A stretch of DNA of 64,000 nt from Amylostereum areolatum (Eukaryota > Basidiomycota > Agaricomycetes > Russulales > Stereaceae), in the NCBI GenBank assembly GCA_012932865.1, contig SAXG01000043.1:124001-188000 (forward strand), read 5' to 3'. This document shows positions 1 to 11,981 of this stretch, one piece after another. Every line of letters begins with the position of its first letter. Position 1 is the first letter of the stretch. Both the position numbers and the translations under genes were made by a program. The notes under the pieces were generated by a model. That model was not told the DNA's origin. It searched no databases and saw only the letters and a program-made list of their open reading frames with translations.

Positions 1-219
1 ATCATCTCCCGTCCTGTCCGCAGATGCGCTTCAGGGTTATTGCGACGCTCCTTGTTCTAGAGGGTGCGCTGGTCCTGAGCCACATGTGCTCCGCCAATCC
101 GTTTGATTTCCGAGAACGTGGTCAGGTGTGGTCCTCCAGTCTGCACTTCTCGATTCCATGGTGCTAAATGTATACAGTTACTTCCTCAGCGCGCGTCCCT
201 CTAAACGGCGCAGAGAAGG

Positions 220-226
220 TATATAA
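220..226 (+). promoter_or_regulatory. TATA box of the caspase-like gene
   Basis: A TATATAA motif lies about 140 bases upstream of the ATG at 364, in a leader otherwise free of ORFs. The spacing fits a fungal core promoter with a transcribed leader. This is inferred from motif and position only. Confidence 0.45.
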
Positions 227-363
227 CCCGTAGCCCACATGGCGTTGTTCATCCGCCCAGAGCTCTTGGACTTTCTATCTGCTTCTTCTATCCGCGTACC
301 GTCCGCCCTCCGAGTCATCTTGAGAACGCAGCCACCGGAGATACCTTGATAAGACCGGGAGAC

Positions 364-2867
364 ATGTCGAAGTTCGTTCCTTGCCTGTTCTGGTCATCTT
401 TTCATTGACTTACAAGGACGCGAACGAAAGCGCAAGGAAGCTTCACGCACTGCTCATCGGGATCAGCAAGTACGCCTCCTCAAGCATACGGAACCTTTCC
501 GGCGCCGTCGCCGATGCCCAGGCCATGGAAGAGTACCTGCTACGCACACGGCCTTCCACCCGGATTATAGGGCATCTGTACGATGAACAGGCCACGCGCA
601 TGGCTTTGATCAAAGCCATCCGGGACATTGGAAGTGACGATCTTATCCAGAAAGGAGACCCCATTTTGATCTATTACGCTGGGCATGGTGCGACAGTGCC
701 CGCGGGCACATCGGACTCAGGCAAGGTCGAAGCTCTTGTCCCGTACGACTGTTCTGCGGACATCGTTTCCGGAGGGGAAAATCCCAAGATCTCCGCCGAG
801 GATGGCCAACGAGCCCACTCCACCAGCCAAGGTGCAATCAGGGCGATACCCGATTATACATTTAACAACCTCCTTCGAATCATCGCGGACCAAAAGGAAG
901 ACAACATCGTGCGTTCTTGCCATGCCCTATCTATGATTTTACTTATCCGTGTCCTCACTGCCGTTGCGTAGACGGTGATATTAGATTGCTGCCATTCGGG
1001 CTCTGCGACACGAGAAATACAGCCCGCCGCTCCGAACTGCATGGCGCGGGGACTAGAGTTTAAAGACGAGCTTCCAGCGGACCTCGATGCCGACATTTTG
1101 CCAGCCGTCGTCAGCCGAGCCATAAGACCTCATCCCGGGTTTTTACATTCGGGCATATCCTCCCATATTCTGTTGGCTGCCTGCGGTCAGGAGGAGCAGG
1201 CGTGGGAGGACGAAGGGCGCGGGGCTTTCACGAGGGAGTTGCTGAGACTATTCGAGGAGTTGGACAGAAGAAGGATCCAAGTTTCCTATGTGTACCTCAT
1301 CGATCGCATGCCCAGGTTACCTAGGTACGTTTCACTGCTGCTCATTATGCTGACTTCGTACTCACGCCCATGTATCACGGTACTTACTAGGGAGCAATAC
1401 CCTCAGTGCGAAGGGATGAGAAAAGACCGCAAACTGTTTCACTCTTTAGCTCCGATTCCTGGCGTGATGCATCACGCATACCAGGAGGATGGCAGGTACA
1501 AGCTCAAGGCGGGCACCGCGCATGGCATCACGCCTGGCAGCGAATTTTCCATGTATGCCTCGCCAAATTCGAGAGACACGCCACTGGGAGCGTTCACCGT
1601 CGACAGCACCATCTCCCTGTTTTCTACTGTGGTTCGCCCTTCTATCACAAATCCTGCCGCCAGTTCCCTTCAGAGACCCATGTTTGCTCTGCAGACTCTC
1701 GCCGGAAAGGAGGCCGCGCTCCAACTCCATGTGTCTCAGAACGCGGAACCGCTCCTCGCCAAGCATGTCAAACAGCAGCACTTATTTCAGCGAGTAAGAA
1801 AGGACAAAGCCGATGCCTCTATCTTCCTCGACGATGGCAAAGCCGTGCTTCACATATACGCCACTGCACCTCGTATGAAACGCGTGGCCAAACGTGTGCC
1901 AATCCCCGAGGCGGCCGACATTGAAGACGTACTCCAGAAGGTAGCCCACTATTACTGGCATCTACGTCGATCTCCGCGGCGGGATATCACCGGTCTCCCG
2001 CTGCGGGACAATGTTACAGTAGAACTCGTGAGGTTAAGGCAGGAGGGTAAGGTCATAGAGCCCGATCCTTCATCGCCGAGCATCAAGGCTATCCATGGTA
2101 GGATCGACATCGATATAGGGAGCTCTTCCCCAAACACGCTCTACGGAATTAAGGTCACCTGTAAGGGGGACCCTTTGTATGTGTCTGGGTTCTACTTTAA
2201 CGGCAGCGGGTTGGATATCGGTATGCTCCTCATCTGCATTCTTCTTCAAGTGTCAACCACTCACTAAGACATCCACAGATTCGATCTACCAAGGGAACGC
2301 TGGAGTACACCCCGACCATGACCTCGGTCCTGGAAGGCCCTTGATCATCGGATACGGCCCCGCCGGGAGTGCCGTCGCTGCACCACTCACCTTCGAACTT
2401 CCGGACGGACAGAATGTAGACGTCAGCTTCGTGAAGCTGTTTTTGTCATCGCAGCCCGTCAACCTCTCTACCCTCCCTCAATCTTCGCCCTTTTCGTTCA
2501 ACACACCACTGGCACATCCTGCCGACTTGTCTTCTCAAGTTTTTTTATCTGAGGAAAGCAATGCCTTTACGCCATTCAGAAGAGGGGCCGAACGTGTACA
2601 GCGCCGAACCCAAGATGTTCTAGGCTTGGTACCCCGTGCCATAAGAGTTGGACAGAGTCTGGCGCTTCCCAGGCTGAGGGCGCCGATATCGCCTTCATGG
2701 AAGACGGTCACGGTGGCAGTGGTGCAGAAAACCTCGCAGGGGTTAGTTGCGACGGCTGGTGAGTGATTCAACTTGCCTTCTTCGGCAGAGGTACTCGTAC
2801 TAATATTCATCTTTTCTGCTTCACCCTAGCGAAAAGTCTCGTGAATTATTTCTGCTCGCACGCGTAG
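364..2867 (+). CDS. Caspase-domain (metacaspase-like, peptidase C14) protein
   Basis: The caspase p20 fold is visible: HALLIGISKY near the N-terminus, YYAGHG with the catalytic His around 690, and LDCCHSGS with the catalytic Cys around 985. Splicing is clear: introns 909-971, 1325-1390, 2221-2278 and 2759-2829, the last leading to a short final exon ending at TAG 2867. The codon at 381 is TTG, so I start at ATG 364 with a 41-base first intron (376-416) that rejoins the frame exactly; that intron is short and is the weakest point. About 500 residues follow the p20 region and match nothing I recognise. Caspase-domain genes form large families in agaricomycetes, with mostly unknown substrates and presumed roles in regulated cell death. 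No frame break was seen in this gene. Confidence 0.82.
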
Positions 2868-3209
2868 TTTTCCGGTGCCTTCAAGTTAAGTAGACAGACC
2901 AGACAGCCCCCCCGCTGAAGCTTACGGCGAGGGAATCGAGAGAACGGAAGTTTAACCAGCTTAGTCCATCGCACGATATGTCCATCTATTCTACCCACCC
3001 GTCACCTGCGTACACACCTCCCTGTCTTTTCCAAAAATTTCTCCTCGAACCCTCTCAACCGCACCAGTGCTCACCTCCTTCTGACTGTTAAATAAATAAC
3101 GAGCTCGGTCAGAGTCCGTGCACTAGGCCTCACCCTTCTCGTCCTCATTGGCTATCCACTTCCCCCGCCTCTTGTATGAATCTCAAGTCTGCCACTTGTA
3201 GACTGCTGA
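2868..3209. other. Intergenic stretch, no gene seen
   Basis: About 340 bases of pyrimidine-rich DNA lie between the caspase gene and the HNH gene. I see no coding frame, repeat or RNA gene. It probably holds the 3' region of the first gene and the promoter of the second. Confidence 0.5.
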
Positions 3210-3269
3210 ATTTCGTACAGGCTCGATGGTTGTACTTATCGAGTTAGGGACCAGAGGAGGAGTTGCCCG

Positions 3270-4517
3270 TTGGTGACTTGTAAAGCGGCCGGACCGGACC
3301 ATATTGGCCCACTTCATGTAGATCCGGATTTTGGGTGCGAATTGCGATCCCCCCCAAATACCCCCGCCACTTGCTCAGTATGGCTCAAGATAGCTCAAGA
3401 TCTTCCCAAGGACGCGTCCCCTTCCCTCGTCGACGCTGCCGAGCGTCAGGCGTACCAAAGATGCCTCGACTTTGAAGCCACAGCCTCCTCAACACCCAAG
3501 CATGCCGTGCCTGGTGTCTCCGAGCCTGTCGCCGCACGAATCCTCGGCTACATGCTTTTGTTCCCTCCCTGTCCCGAGGGCGCGACGGTCATAGCTTCCG
3601 AGATCAATCAATGCGCCGACAATCGTGCACTTCACGTCCTGGGGAACATGTTCAAAGACTTCGCTCTGCGTTGTTGTAAGTGACGGCGGTGGCCTACTAC
3701 CTCGGTCCTCGACCCCTAAGTACTGAGTCCTCTGACGGAATCTCCAGTCAGATCATACAGAAACGACGAGTTTCCCACTGGCACTCCCTCCCCGCCGTCT
3801 TCAGACCCTCATGTGCAGATAACCAGCGAAGTCCTTGCGGACCCCCGCATGGATCATTCCACGTCCAGGCGCATCGTCAGTCATTCTTTTCTCTTCGTTA
3901 CGCTGACTCCTGAGCCACCGACGCTTGGCCTATACAGGCACTCATACGGGACGGAGGCTGCTGCGTGCTGAAGAACCACATCGTGGATTACACGGACTAC
4001 GAATCCGGGAACCATCCAGTCCCGAGCTTTCGGGACGGCGTCGACGAGATTGGCGTTACGCAAAGCGCGCACATCTTCCCCCGGGCGACCACCATCAACT
4101 TGGGCGAGGGTGACAAGGTGCGGACGCTTCTCCATGCTTGAGGTGTGACACAGTCGTGGAGCCGACGGTTTCGATCTAGGACAAGTATGCGTCCACCGTC
4201 CTTGCGTTGCTCGAGCGCTATGGTGGCGTCGACCTTCAAACGCTCCTATCGGGCGAGGGCGTTCATGGCCTCGGAAATGTCATGACCATGAATACGAACA
4301 CCCACGTTATGTTTGACTCGATGTACATATGGCTTCAGGCGACAGACGAGGTGAGCACGTCCCCTCCATCGTCTGGGCGAAGCGTGCAAACCTACCCCTT
4401 GCCAGGATGATACGTACAGCGTGCGCGCTCGAGATGACCGCATCCTCCATGGCTACCCCGACAAGGTCACGTTTAGGACAACCGAACATGCTGGAAGAAT
4501 TGTGGAAACGGGAATAA
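3270..4517 (+). CDS. HNH nuclease-domain protein (fungal HNH family), ends unresolved
   Basis: The exons read as the basidiomycete HNH-domain family: a helical N-terminal part with ARILGYMLLFPP and ASEIN, then ALIRDGGCCVL, AHIFPRAT and GVHGLGNVMTMNTNTHVMF, which hold the spaced His/Asn/His residues of the fold. Introns at 3676-3720, 3876-3937, 4118-4179 and 4351-4405 keep the frame through all of these motifs. The start is uncertain: 3270 is TTG, the first in-frame ATG is at 3552 and would remove a conserved-looking region, so a small upstream exon is likely. The C-terminus is also doubtful. After about 4470 the protein loses family resemblance, and the frame stays open to 4975, antisense to the neighbouring TCP11-like gene. 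Substrate and role are unknown for this family. Confidence 0.65.
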
Positions 4518-4567
4518 AGTTGCAAAAAAGTGTGGTGCACGATACGTACATTCACGAGAACCATCCA

Positions 4568-6064
4568 CTACCGCTGCCCACGGAGCTCCTCCTCCCATAT
4601 CGATTCCACCCATCCAACCAGAGTCCAAAGTCGCGCACAAACCTCCCTCACCTTCCCCGTCAAGACCTTCTCCTCGAACCCCTTCACCACAAAGTCCCTC
4701 CACACTTCCGCCCCAACGCTCCTCCTCCTTCGCATCCAGCTCCTGACTGCCGAGGCTCAGATTCTGACCGGGCCTCGCTCGACCCGTTCGCATTGAAGGT
4801 ATGCCTTGGCCCTGCCTCTCCGCCCTGGGAGCGACGAGCCGCGCGGCGACCGCCACGAGAAGCCGCTTCTGTAGCAGCACGAAGACCGGGTCTTGGACTT
4901 GTAGCGTGCGCGCGACCGCGGCCCTCAGACGAGCTTCTTCAGCAGCGTCCAGTGGCCCACCGCGCGCGCGGATAAGCTCGTCGGCAAGGTTGATGAGCTT
5001 GGTGTCGTCCGCGCTGGACTCGGAGTCGATAGAGGTGGTGAGGAGTGTCCAGATGCGGGAGGTGAAGTCCAGAGCTGGAGGTGGAGATGAATCGGGTGAT
5101 GGCGGGGAGGGATTGGATGAAGGAGGAGCGGGGGGTTGGGAAGGGAGGAGAGCGAGGAGGGAGGCGGTGATGACCAGGGCTTGGAGGAGGTTCTGGATGT
5201 ACTCGAGCTCGGGCGTGGAGAAGAAAAAGGGTGGTGGGAGTACGTTTGGGAGCGCGGGAGGCGGCTCCGCGTCGTCGCCGGACGTGGGCACGGGCTTGGT
5301 GGGCATAGGGCATGCGACTGGGGGTCGTTGCACCCAGGGCTTGCATAAGCCGTACGATCCACGGACGATCCCCCGCGTTCGCCACGCCGGAGTAGGGCGT
5401 CGCCAGCTGGGCCGTCCACTCGGCGACGACGGCCTTGAGGGATGTCGAGCGCCACAGGTCGAGCACGAGCGCGCGCTCGCCCTTGCGCGCCTGGTCGCGG
5501 ATGGTCGCCCGCAGCTGCGCCTCGCTCATCGCGCCCATGACGAACTGGGACAGGTCGTCCTTCATCGCGTCTGCGAGCTGGAGGATGTCGCGCACGGTGT
5601 CGACGATGAGCTTGGCGAGGTCTGGGAGGGCGCTGGACGGAGGCGGGTCGGCGAGACGCGCGAGGAGGGCGTCGATGTAGGCGTCGCGCAGGGGGGCACA
5701 GCGTTCGCGGAGGGCTGAGAGGATTTCGCGGAGGTGGACGAGGGCGGAGAGGAGGGGCGCGGATGTGGGGGAGAGAGGGGCGGCGAGGGTGGTTAGGATT
5801 ATGTGGTCTTTGGGGAGGAGGGGGGTTAATGCTATGTGGAGGTCGTTGTACAGGTGCTTCAGGCGGGGCAATTGGGTGGTTGGCGCAGGCGAGGAGAGAG
5901 ATTCGATGGCCTAAGTCATATAAAGGTGAGTTTGTGAGGAAAAGACGTGGGGGAGATGGGTATACCTCGTCCCAGAACGCCTTGTGAATCACTTCTTCTA
6001 CTTTCTCTTGTAAAGTGGGTATCTCGCCGGTGCTTGGCTGGCGCGCGTGCGGCTTGGACATCAT
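4568..6064 (-). CDS. TCP11/SOK1-like protein (T-complex protein 11 domain)
   Basis: The sequence matches the fungal Tcp11 domain: QEKVEEVIHKAFWDE, then LPRLKHLYNDLH, HLREILSALRERCAPLRD, KLIVDTVRDILQLADAMKDD, TPELEYIQNLLQALVITASL and a C-terminal stretch with FVVKGFEEKV just before the stop at 4568. In yeast, Sok1 suppresses loss of cAMP-dependent protein kinase; TCP11 proteins are linked to cAMP signalling. I start at the ATG pair at 6059-6064. One intron (5911-5965) is clear. Two frame changes, around 5290-5340 and 4740-4785, could be short introns, but each also equals one extra base. The gene is convergent with the HNH gene and divergent from the NIPA gene. Confidence 0.75.
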
Positions 6065-6660
6065 GGAGAGTATGGATTTTCCTGGAGGGAGCACTTGGGC
6101 GGAATCCGTGGCCAGTAGATGGAGAAAATAGGTGTGGTTGAGGATGTCGAGGAGCTCGGCTGGGAGAAATGTCGCCGGGGGCAGCGATCGGAGGAGAGGA
6201 TGCGGAGAGCCTTCTGGCGGAACTTGGACGATGAGATAGATTCCGTCCATGTGGCGATCCATCCACGGGTGGTGAAGACATGGCCGACAAGAATCCGCGG
6301 TTCGATCAGTTCAGCGTTGATAACCAACTACTTCGCGCTTTATAAGGTCGAACAGCTGGCGAACGTCCCAGAAGTCTGTAGCGAACGCGTCCCATGTCAT
6401 TCTTCGCCAACGAGACGAAATATAAGAAGTGAACACGCCTAAGGGTGCCTCCTGCGAAAGCAAACTCCGAGATGCCCTTGAGAGCTTTCTCGCCGTTCTG
6501 GTCGCGAGATGAGGCTGGGATCGGCTGGGAAAGACATGCCGGGTTGATGAGAATCTCACCAAGGAGTCTTCCCAGGGTTGAATATCGAAAAAGCAGAGAG
6601 TTCGGGGAGGCTGGGACCGGACCAAGGCGGGAAAGGCGGGAGGGTGATGGCGGTAGTGAG
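6065..6660 (-). other. Possible upstream exons, unassigned
   Basis: Upstream of the TCP11-like start the minus strand keeps protein-like stretches in shifting frames, for example LGEILINPACLSQ and LLDILNHTYFLHLL. They may be 5' exons of the same gene or a separate small gene. I cannot join them cleanly and do not recognise a family. Confidence 0.25.
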
Positions 6661-6888
6661 TAAGGGTGCGGAGAAAAGCGCCGACCTTCGAGTTTGAGTT
6701 ACGACGGGCAAAGTCACGGCTCTCTCCTAACCACCATCACCCGACACCGCCGTCGCTGCGTCCGCGCCCCCTTTTGACCCCGCCGACTCGAACTTATGAT
6801 ACTATCTTACTCCCAGTGCTAAACTCCTAGACATCTTTCCTTCTCCAAGTCACTTGGGCCAACAGACAACCAGCATAATACTCTCAAT

Positions 6889-8869
6889 ATGCCACTAATA
6901 TCCTCTTCTATGGACCCTCTGCTCGCCCTGCTCGCCCCCAGGCAAGATGACCCTCCGCCAGAATCACCAACTGGCGACCCTGTACCAGCACACCACGCAA
7001 GCCCCGTAGTGGCCTTCATCATTGGGCTCGCGATCGTTACTCTGGCCTCGGTACTGAACGCCGCGGGTCTGAACCTGACCAAGCTTGACCACGTACGTTC
7101 TGCCGGCATTTCTCGATGGTTTCGTGACGCTAACGGACCGCGCACAGGTGCACACGAGCTCAATCCCAAAAAGCGCGCGGAGAAAAGACTGGCTGAGGCC
7201 GCTGTGGTTGCTGGGCATGCTGCTCTACATGTACGCGTTCATCGCCCCCTCTTCGCGCCATGCTATGCTGACCTTCGGAGCCCAGTCTCTCTCAGCTCAT
7301 CGGGTCGACGCTTGCGCTACAATATATGCGAGCCGGTGCGTGTATTCAGCTCCGGGTTTAGTTCGCGACGCCGACGCGCGGTGCACAGAATACGTCGCGC
7401 CCCTCGGCTCGACCTCCCTCATCTTCAACTTCCTCTTCGCCCGTTTTCTCGTCGGCACGCCCGTCACCATGAACGACATCTACGTGCGTGATCTCCTCCC
7501 TTTTCCACCCCTTTCCCCGCACCGCTAACCGACCGAACAGGGCACCGTCGTCGTCATCATAGGCGTCATCGGCATTGTGGCATTCGGGTCCATCAACACC
7601 GGCCTTTCCACCGAGACCTCCGCCGCCCACCTCGCCACGCTCTGGTCCCGCGGCGGCTGGATCGTGTACTTCATCGTGATGTCCCTGTCGCTCACCCTCC
7701 TCTACATCTTCACCGCCCAGCTCGAGCTCGTGCTCAATGCCCGCTCGGACCTCTCCGCGGAGCCGTTCTCGGGCATGAGCGCGCGCATGCGGCCTGCGGG
7801 TGGAACCGGGTTCTTCGCCAGAGTGAGGGGGTGGATGAGGTGGACGATGGTGTGGATCGCGGAGTGGTTGGAGATGTGGACGGCGGGGAAGGACGACAAG
7901 GTCATTGCGTGGACATTGGGCATCGGCTGGGCGTGCGGCGGCGGCGGACTTGCGGGAGAATGTCTGGTGTTTGCCAAAGCAGCGTGCGTTTTTCTGTCTG
8001 TCTTCCGGTCGAAGTTGCGGGGGGGCTCATGCGCGCTCTTCGACAGTGTCCAGCTCATATCTGGGTCGCTCTCGCATGAAAATCCAGGGAACCAGCTTGG
8101 TCACGTCGCGCCCATCGTCACCTTCGTATTTCTGGCCTTCACGGCCGTCATGCAGATCATCTGCCTCAACCGCGGCCTGAAGGTGTACGACTCGACGCTC
8201 GTCGTGCCCGTCTTCTACGGCGTCTACACCGCCACCGGCTGGCTCAACTCCCTCGTAAGTCCTCCTCCACTCCGTCTGCGAGTCTATCCGTCGTCCAACG
8301 CGAGCGCGACCTCAACCAGATCTTCAACAACTCCACGGACGCGTTCGCGTCCTGGACGCTCTTCCTCATCTTCGTCTCCATCCTCATCCTCATCTCCGGC
8401 GTCGTCCTCCTCACGCACAAAAAGCCCGAGGTCGTCGCCGCCCAGCGCGACGGCGTCGCGCTCTCCGCCGTGCCCGCGGCCGCGCGCAAGGCGGACGGGA
8501 AGGACGGTGCGGAGGACGAGCGCGAGGGGTTGCGGGGGGACGCGGGCGAGGGGCAGGTCGTGTGGGATGTGGGGAACGCGAGCGACGGGGAGGACGAGGA
8601 CGAGGGCGCGGGACGCGGACGCGAAGGACGCGCCCGAGATGTCGAAGCGGGGCGTCAGCGCGCAGGGGCAGGGACAGCACGCGGGCGAGGAGGGCGTGAG
8701 GCTCATGGACGAGCACGAGGAGCACCCCGAGGAGGAGCAGCCGCTGACGACGGGCCTGCGCGTGGGCTCGCCCGTGCTCAGTCGGAAGCGGTCGGTGTCG
8801 TCGGTGAAGAGGCCGCGGCACAGCGACACCGACGTCGAGGAGTTTGGCGCGTTCGAAGGCGGGAGGTAG
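6889..8869 (+). CDS. NIPA-type magnesium transporter (DUF803)
   Basis: A multi-pass membrane protein of the NIPA family, which moves Mg2+ across endomembranes and the plasma membrane. The first TM segment (VVAFIIGLAIVTLASVLNAAGLNLTKL) and later family motifs are clear: LSQLIGSTLALQYM, APLGSTSLIFNFLFA, VQIICLNRGL-like text and LVVPVFYGVYTATGWLNSL, then a last TM ending LTHKKPE. ATG 6889 is used; ATG 6910 is an alternative. Introns 7093-7147, 7231-7285, 7336-7388, 7484-7540, 7984-8046 and 8255-8319 keep the frame. After the last TM comes an acidic cytosolic tail. Between about 8590 and 8630 the frame must move by one base to reach the C-terminus ending at TAG 8869. No GT-AG pair explains this, so it is a candidate one-base insertion. 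Divergent from the TCP11-like gene. Confidence 0.85.
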
Positions 8870-9606
8870 TGGCAGGACCCTGGACTTGGGGGGCGGCGCG
8901 CGCGCGCATGTCGAATTGAACGAGCGTTTTCACTTATTATTTGCGACCGCCTCGTTGGCGGGAGGAGCCGCCTGGGATGGTTGGTCCCGTTGGACCCGAA
9001 TCGCACTGGATACCTGCTTTCACATTACCTTATCTTTTGTTTGTTTTATATTGCCACGCTGTCGATTCCACGCACATACGTCCCATACATACATGCACCC
9101 GCAATCGCAATCGCATTCATTTCCCAGGTATCGTGTTGCGGGACAGGGGGGGGGGGTGCTCGAGACTTCTGGAGATATAGGAAATGAAGGGAGAAGTGAG
9201 GCGCATGGACGCGCATGTACCCACGGGAAAGCATCGAGGAAGCCTCCTGGCAGCGGGCGGGAGGTAAGGTAGGCGTCCGCCGAACCCGGAAAGCAGCAGC
9301 CCGAGGGTGACAGTACGTCCGGCGGTGGTGTGGGGAGCGTCATCCAAACGACTGGGGAGGAAAGAACAAGGTAAAGGGCCAGAGGGCCCTGGGGTGGGTG
9401 TGAGTGCCACTGGAAGGAGAAACCCGAGTGGAATAGCTTGCTCTCGCTGTACACGGCAATTGGGATCCAACGGATAAATATGAGATGGGTCTATATTGAT
9501 CGCCAGTCCATTCGGGCGAACGCGTGAGTGGGGATTACAAACAATGCTATGGGTCAATGTTCGGTGCAAGTATGGTAAGTAGCGATGGTGAGCGCGGAGC
9601 GACACG
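8870..9606. other. Intergenic stretch between convergent genes
   Basis: About 740 bases separate the NIPA and MIA40 stop codons and should hold both 3' untranslated regions. A run of G lies near 9147. No supported ORF, RNA gene or repeat was seen. Confidence 0.5.
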
Positions 9607-10428
9607 CTAATGTGTAGATGCGGGAATGGCCTCCGTGGACGCGATCTCGGAGGCAGCGGCGGGGGCGGGAATGGGAGCGCCAACGGGCTCGGCATCAGGT
9701 GCAGGCGCAGGCACCTCCTCATCCTCATCGTCACCCAGGATCTCTGCAAAACGAAAAAAAGTCCGTTACCGCCTCGAAACGCACGACAGCGACCGTACAC
9801 ACCTTCGCCGTAGACCTCGGGATGCTCCCTGAAGCAGTCCTGCATCGCCTTGAACTTCTCGACGCAGTCGATGCCTTTCGGCTCCGCCTCGGAGTATATG
9901 AAGCACGAGAACGCGGCCTTGAAGTCCTCGCCGCAGGGCCCGTGCGCCATCCCGCCCAGACATGGACAGTCCCAGTTGATCTCCCCCGTCACCGGGTCGT
10001 ACGCGCCCTGCGACGCGCCACCGCCCTCACCCTCTCCTGACTCCCCCGGTGTTCCCTCCGGCGCAGAAGCCGCGTCCACTGGGTGGCTAGAAGGCGGTTC
10101 GTCGAGCGCAGGCTCAGCCTCGAACACGGGCTCCGGACTGCGCGGCCTTTTTGACTTTCGTCGCAGGCTTTTTGGCTGGATCTCCGCGTCAGCGCTGCAC
10201 AGCCAGCCACGGTCACCAAAACGGGAACGCACGAGCGGGGTCCGCGTCCAACGCAATCCGGTTGTCTGCCGCCGCAAGCTGCCAGGTGAAGTAGGCGGCG
10301 GCGGTCACGGAACCCCCGAGGACCATGGCCAGTCGATGACGCGTCAGGTTGGCGGCGACCGACGCGTTTTGCGGGCGTGCGGTGTGGATGCCGCGCTTGA
10401 GGGAGAGGCGGGCGACGTTACGCAACAT
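9607..10428 (-). CDS. MIA40: Mitochondrial intermembrane-space import and assembly protein MIA40
   Basis: MIA40 is the redox receptor of the intermembrane space; with Erv1 it forms disulfides in imported small Cys proteins. The conserved core is present: the redox CPC motif in NWDCPCLGG, followed by two CX9C pairs ([11 protein letters not shown] and [11 protein letters not shown]). The N-terminus has a basic presequence-like start ([13 protein letters not shown]) and a hydrophobic segment that fits the membrane anchor of fungal Mia40. ATG is at 10426-10428. Intron 9744-9802 is clean and leads to an acidic, Pro/Ala-rich tail ending at TAG 9607. A first intron near 10173-10225 is likely. Around 10135-10150 the linker needs a one-base shift, so the exact linker is uncertain. 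Confidence 0.85.
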
Positions 10429-10787
10429 TTTGGGGGGAGGTGGGAAGGAGAGGAGGGCGAAAAAGGAGGAGGACGTGGATGGATGACGCTGACTGAGACC
10501 GAGGAACGGCGCGCTCGGCCGGCACAGAACGCGCTGACTAACACTGTCTCACGGCCAATCATGTTCGCGCCGTTTTGATCGATTATGTAACTTTTGGTAT
10601 CTCCAGAATTTCCTGGAATTTCGAGTTCTCCTTCGCTCGTCGTTCGAGACAGCGAGCTGACGCAAAATGCGCTCTGATTGCCACAGATCCGTAAGTGAGT
10701 GCATACGATATAAGTACATGATGCCTAAAAATTGATGAACCAGTCAAAGCACCAATACATAGCAAATACATAGCTCCAGCTTACTTG

Positions 10788-11716
10788 TTACTGCACTTTC
10801 GATTCTTCACTCGTCAAAAGCTCGTTCAAGCACCTCGCCACTGCCCCGACCGCATCTTCAACCGCCCTCTTCTCCCTGTGGTGTACCCACTCAGCGATTT
10901 TCCCGAACTTGTCCGGATGCCATCGCCTCAACGCGTCCCGTATCCTGTCCCTCCTCGCAACGCCTTCAGAATGTGCCGGAGAAAGGATGAACTTCTCCAC
11001 CGCGCCCGCGGTTATGTCCGCCGCACTTCGGGGAGGCGCGAAGACGGGCCACGGGATGGATGCGAACGTGAGGTTCTGCTTGCTTGGTCTGCTTTCCGGG
11101 CTCCTGAGCGCGCGCCAGCGGTCCTCGTAAACAGCCCAAGCCTCCCGAACGCGTCGTTTCTCCGTCCTCGCCACCTCCTCGGCCCTGCGTCGGGCTTCCT
11201 CGCCCTGTCTGCGCGCTTCCCGCTCCTTGCGCTGTGCCCTCTCGTTCTTATCCTGCCACTTGGCTTCCATCCGCCCGAATTCCGCTCGAAGCAGCCGCTC
11301 CCTGTTCTCGTGCTTCTCTGCCTCGGTGCCGTGCTGTCTTCCACGCGTTGGAGCGGGCTGGACGAGGTCGTCGAGCACGCGTTTGCGTCGCGCGTGTTTC
11401 GAGTTCGCGTCTTCACTCGGCGCGAGCCTCGACGGACGCGTGGGACAACCCGAACTGCATCTCCTTCTCAAACACCCAGCTGCGCAGTTTCCTGCGTTTT
11501 TTGCGCGATGCCCGCGAGCTCCTGCTCGACGAGTGTGGCGTACGTCGTGGCCAGCCTCGTCCATGGATCCACTCGAGTCCCATCCGCATTGAGGTTTTCT
11601 TTACCGCGCACGGAGGGTTTGGGGACGGGGACGCGAGGCGGATAGGGTGACGTGTGGAGATGATAGGACCCATAGGGCCCCGGTGGGACGGTATAGTAGG
11701 ACGAGCTTCGTTCCAT
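10788..11716 (-). CDS. NFKBIL1-like protein with a degenerate J-like C-terminal region
   Basis: The C-terminal half resembles fungal relatives of NF-kappa-B inhibitor-like 1: a long Arg/Glu-rich helical stretch (REARRQGEEARRRAEE, TEKRRVREAWAVYEDRW), then LTFASIPWPVF, VEKFILSP and RRDRIRDALRRWHPDKF, a J-domain-like signature. The ATG is at 11714-11716 and the N-terminus is Tyr/Pro-rich. The stop is TAA 10788-10790. Two frame shifts, around 11470-11500 and 11405-11425, break the middle; each equals one extra base, though an unrecognised short intron is possible. Molecular function is unknown; the human relative is nuclear and linked to splicing and innate immune control. Confidence 0.65.
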
Positions 11717-11818
11717 GGTAGACCGGTCAAACGAAGTGAAACTGCGAGCGAGGTTCTCCTATGGGGAGAGGGCAGGCGGTATAGAGTGTGGGGATTGCAC
11801 GGGGCACGGCTGCCTGTG

Positions 11819-11825
11819 TATATAT
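11819..11825 (-). promoter_or_regulatory. TATA-like box upstream of the NFKBIL1-like gene
   Basis: A TATATAT motif lies about 105 bases upstream of the ATG at 11716 on the minus strand, in the 265-base gap between two genes of the same orientation. Assigned by position only. Confidence 0.35.
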
Positions 11826-11981
11826 CCGTCACGATAACACGCCCGCATACACGTTTCACCAGCTCGCGTACTAGCACGCACCCCAGGGCGGCCGTGTACG
11901 TGCAGTACCGGGAACCATCTGACCTACAGCAGGTTGGAGCATTGACTCTGATCATGATCGCGTTCTCTCCTCGGCCAGGAT

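Noticed and set aside
5136..5718. Plus-strand ORFs opposite the TCP11-like gene
   Set aside because: Low-complexity Gly/Glu/Arg text from a GC-rich coding strand; the minus strand carries the conserved domain.
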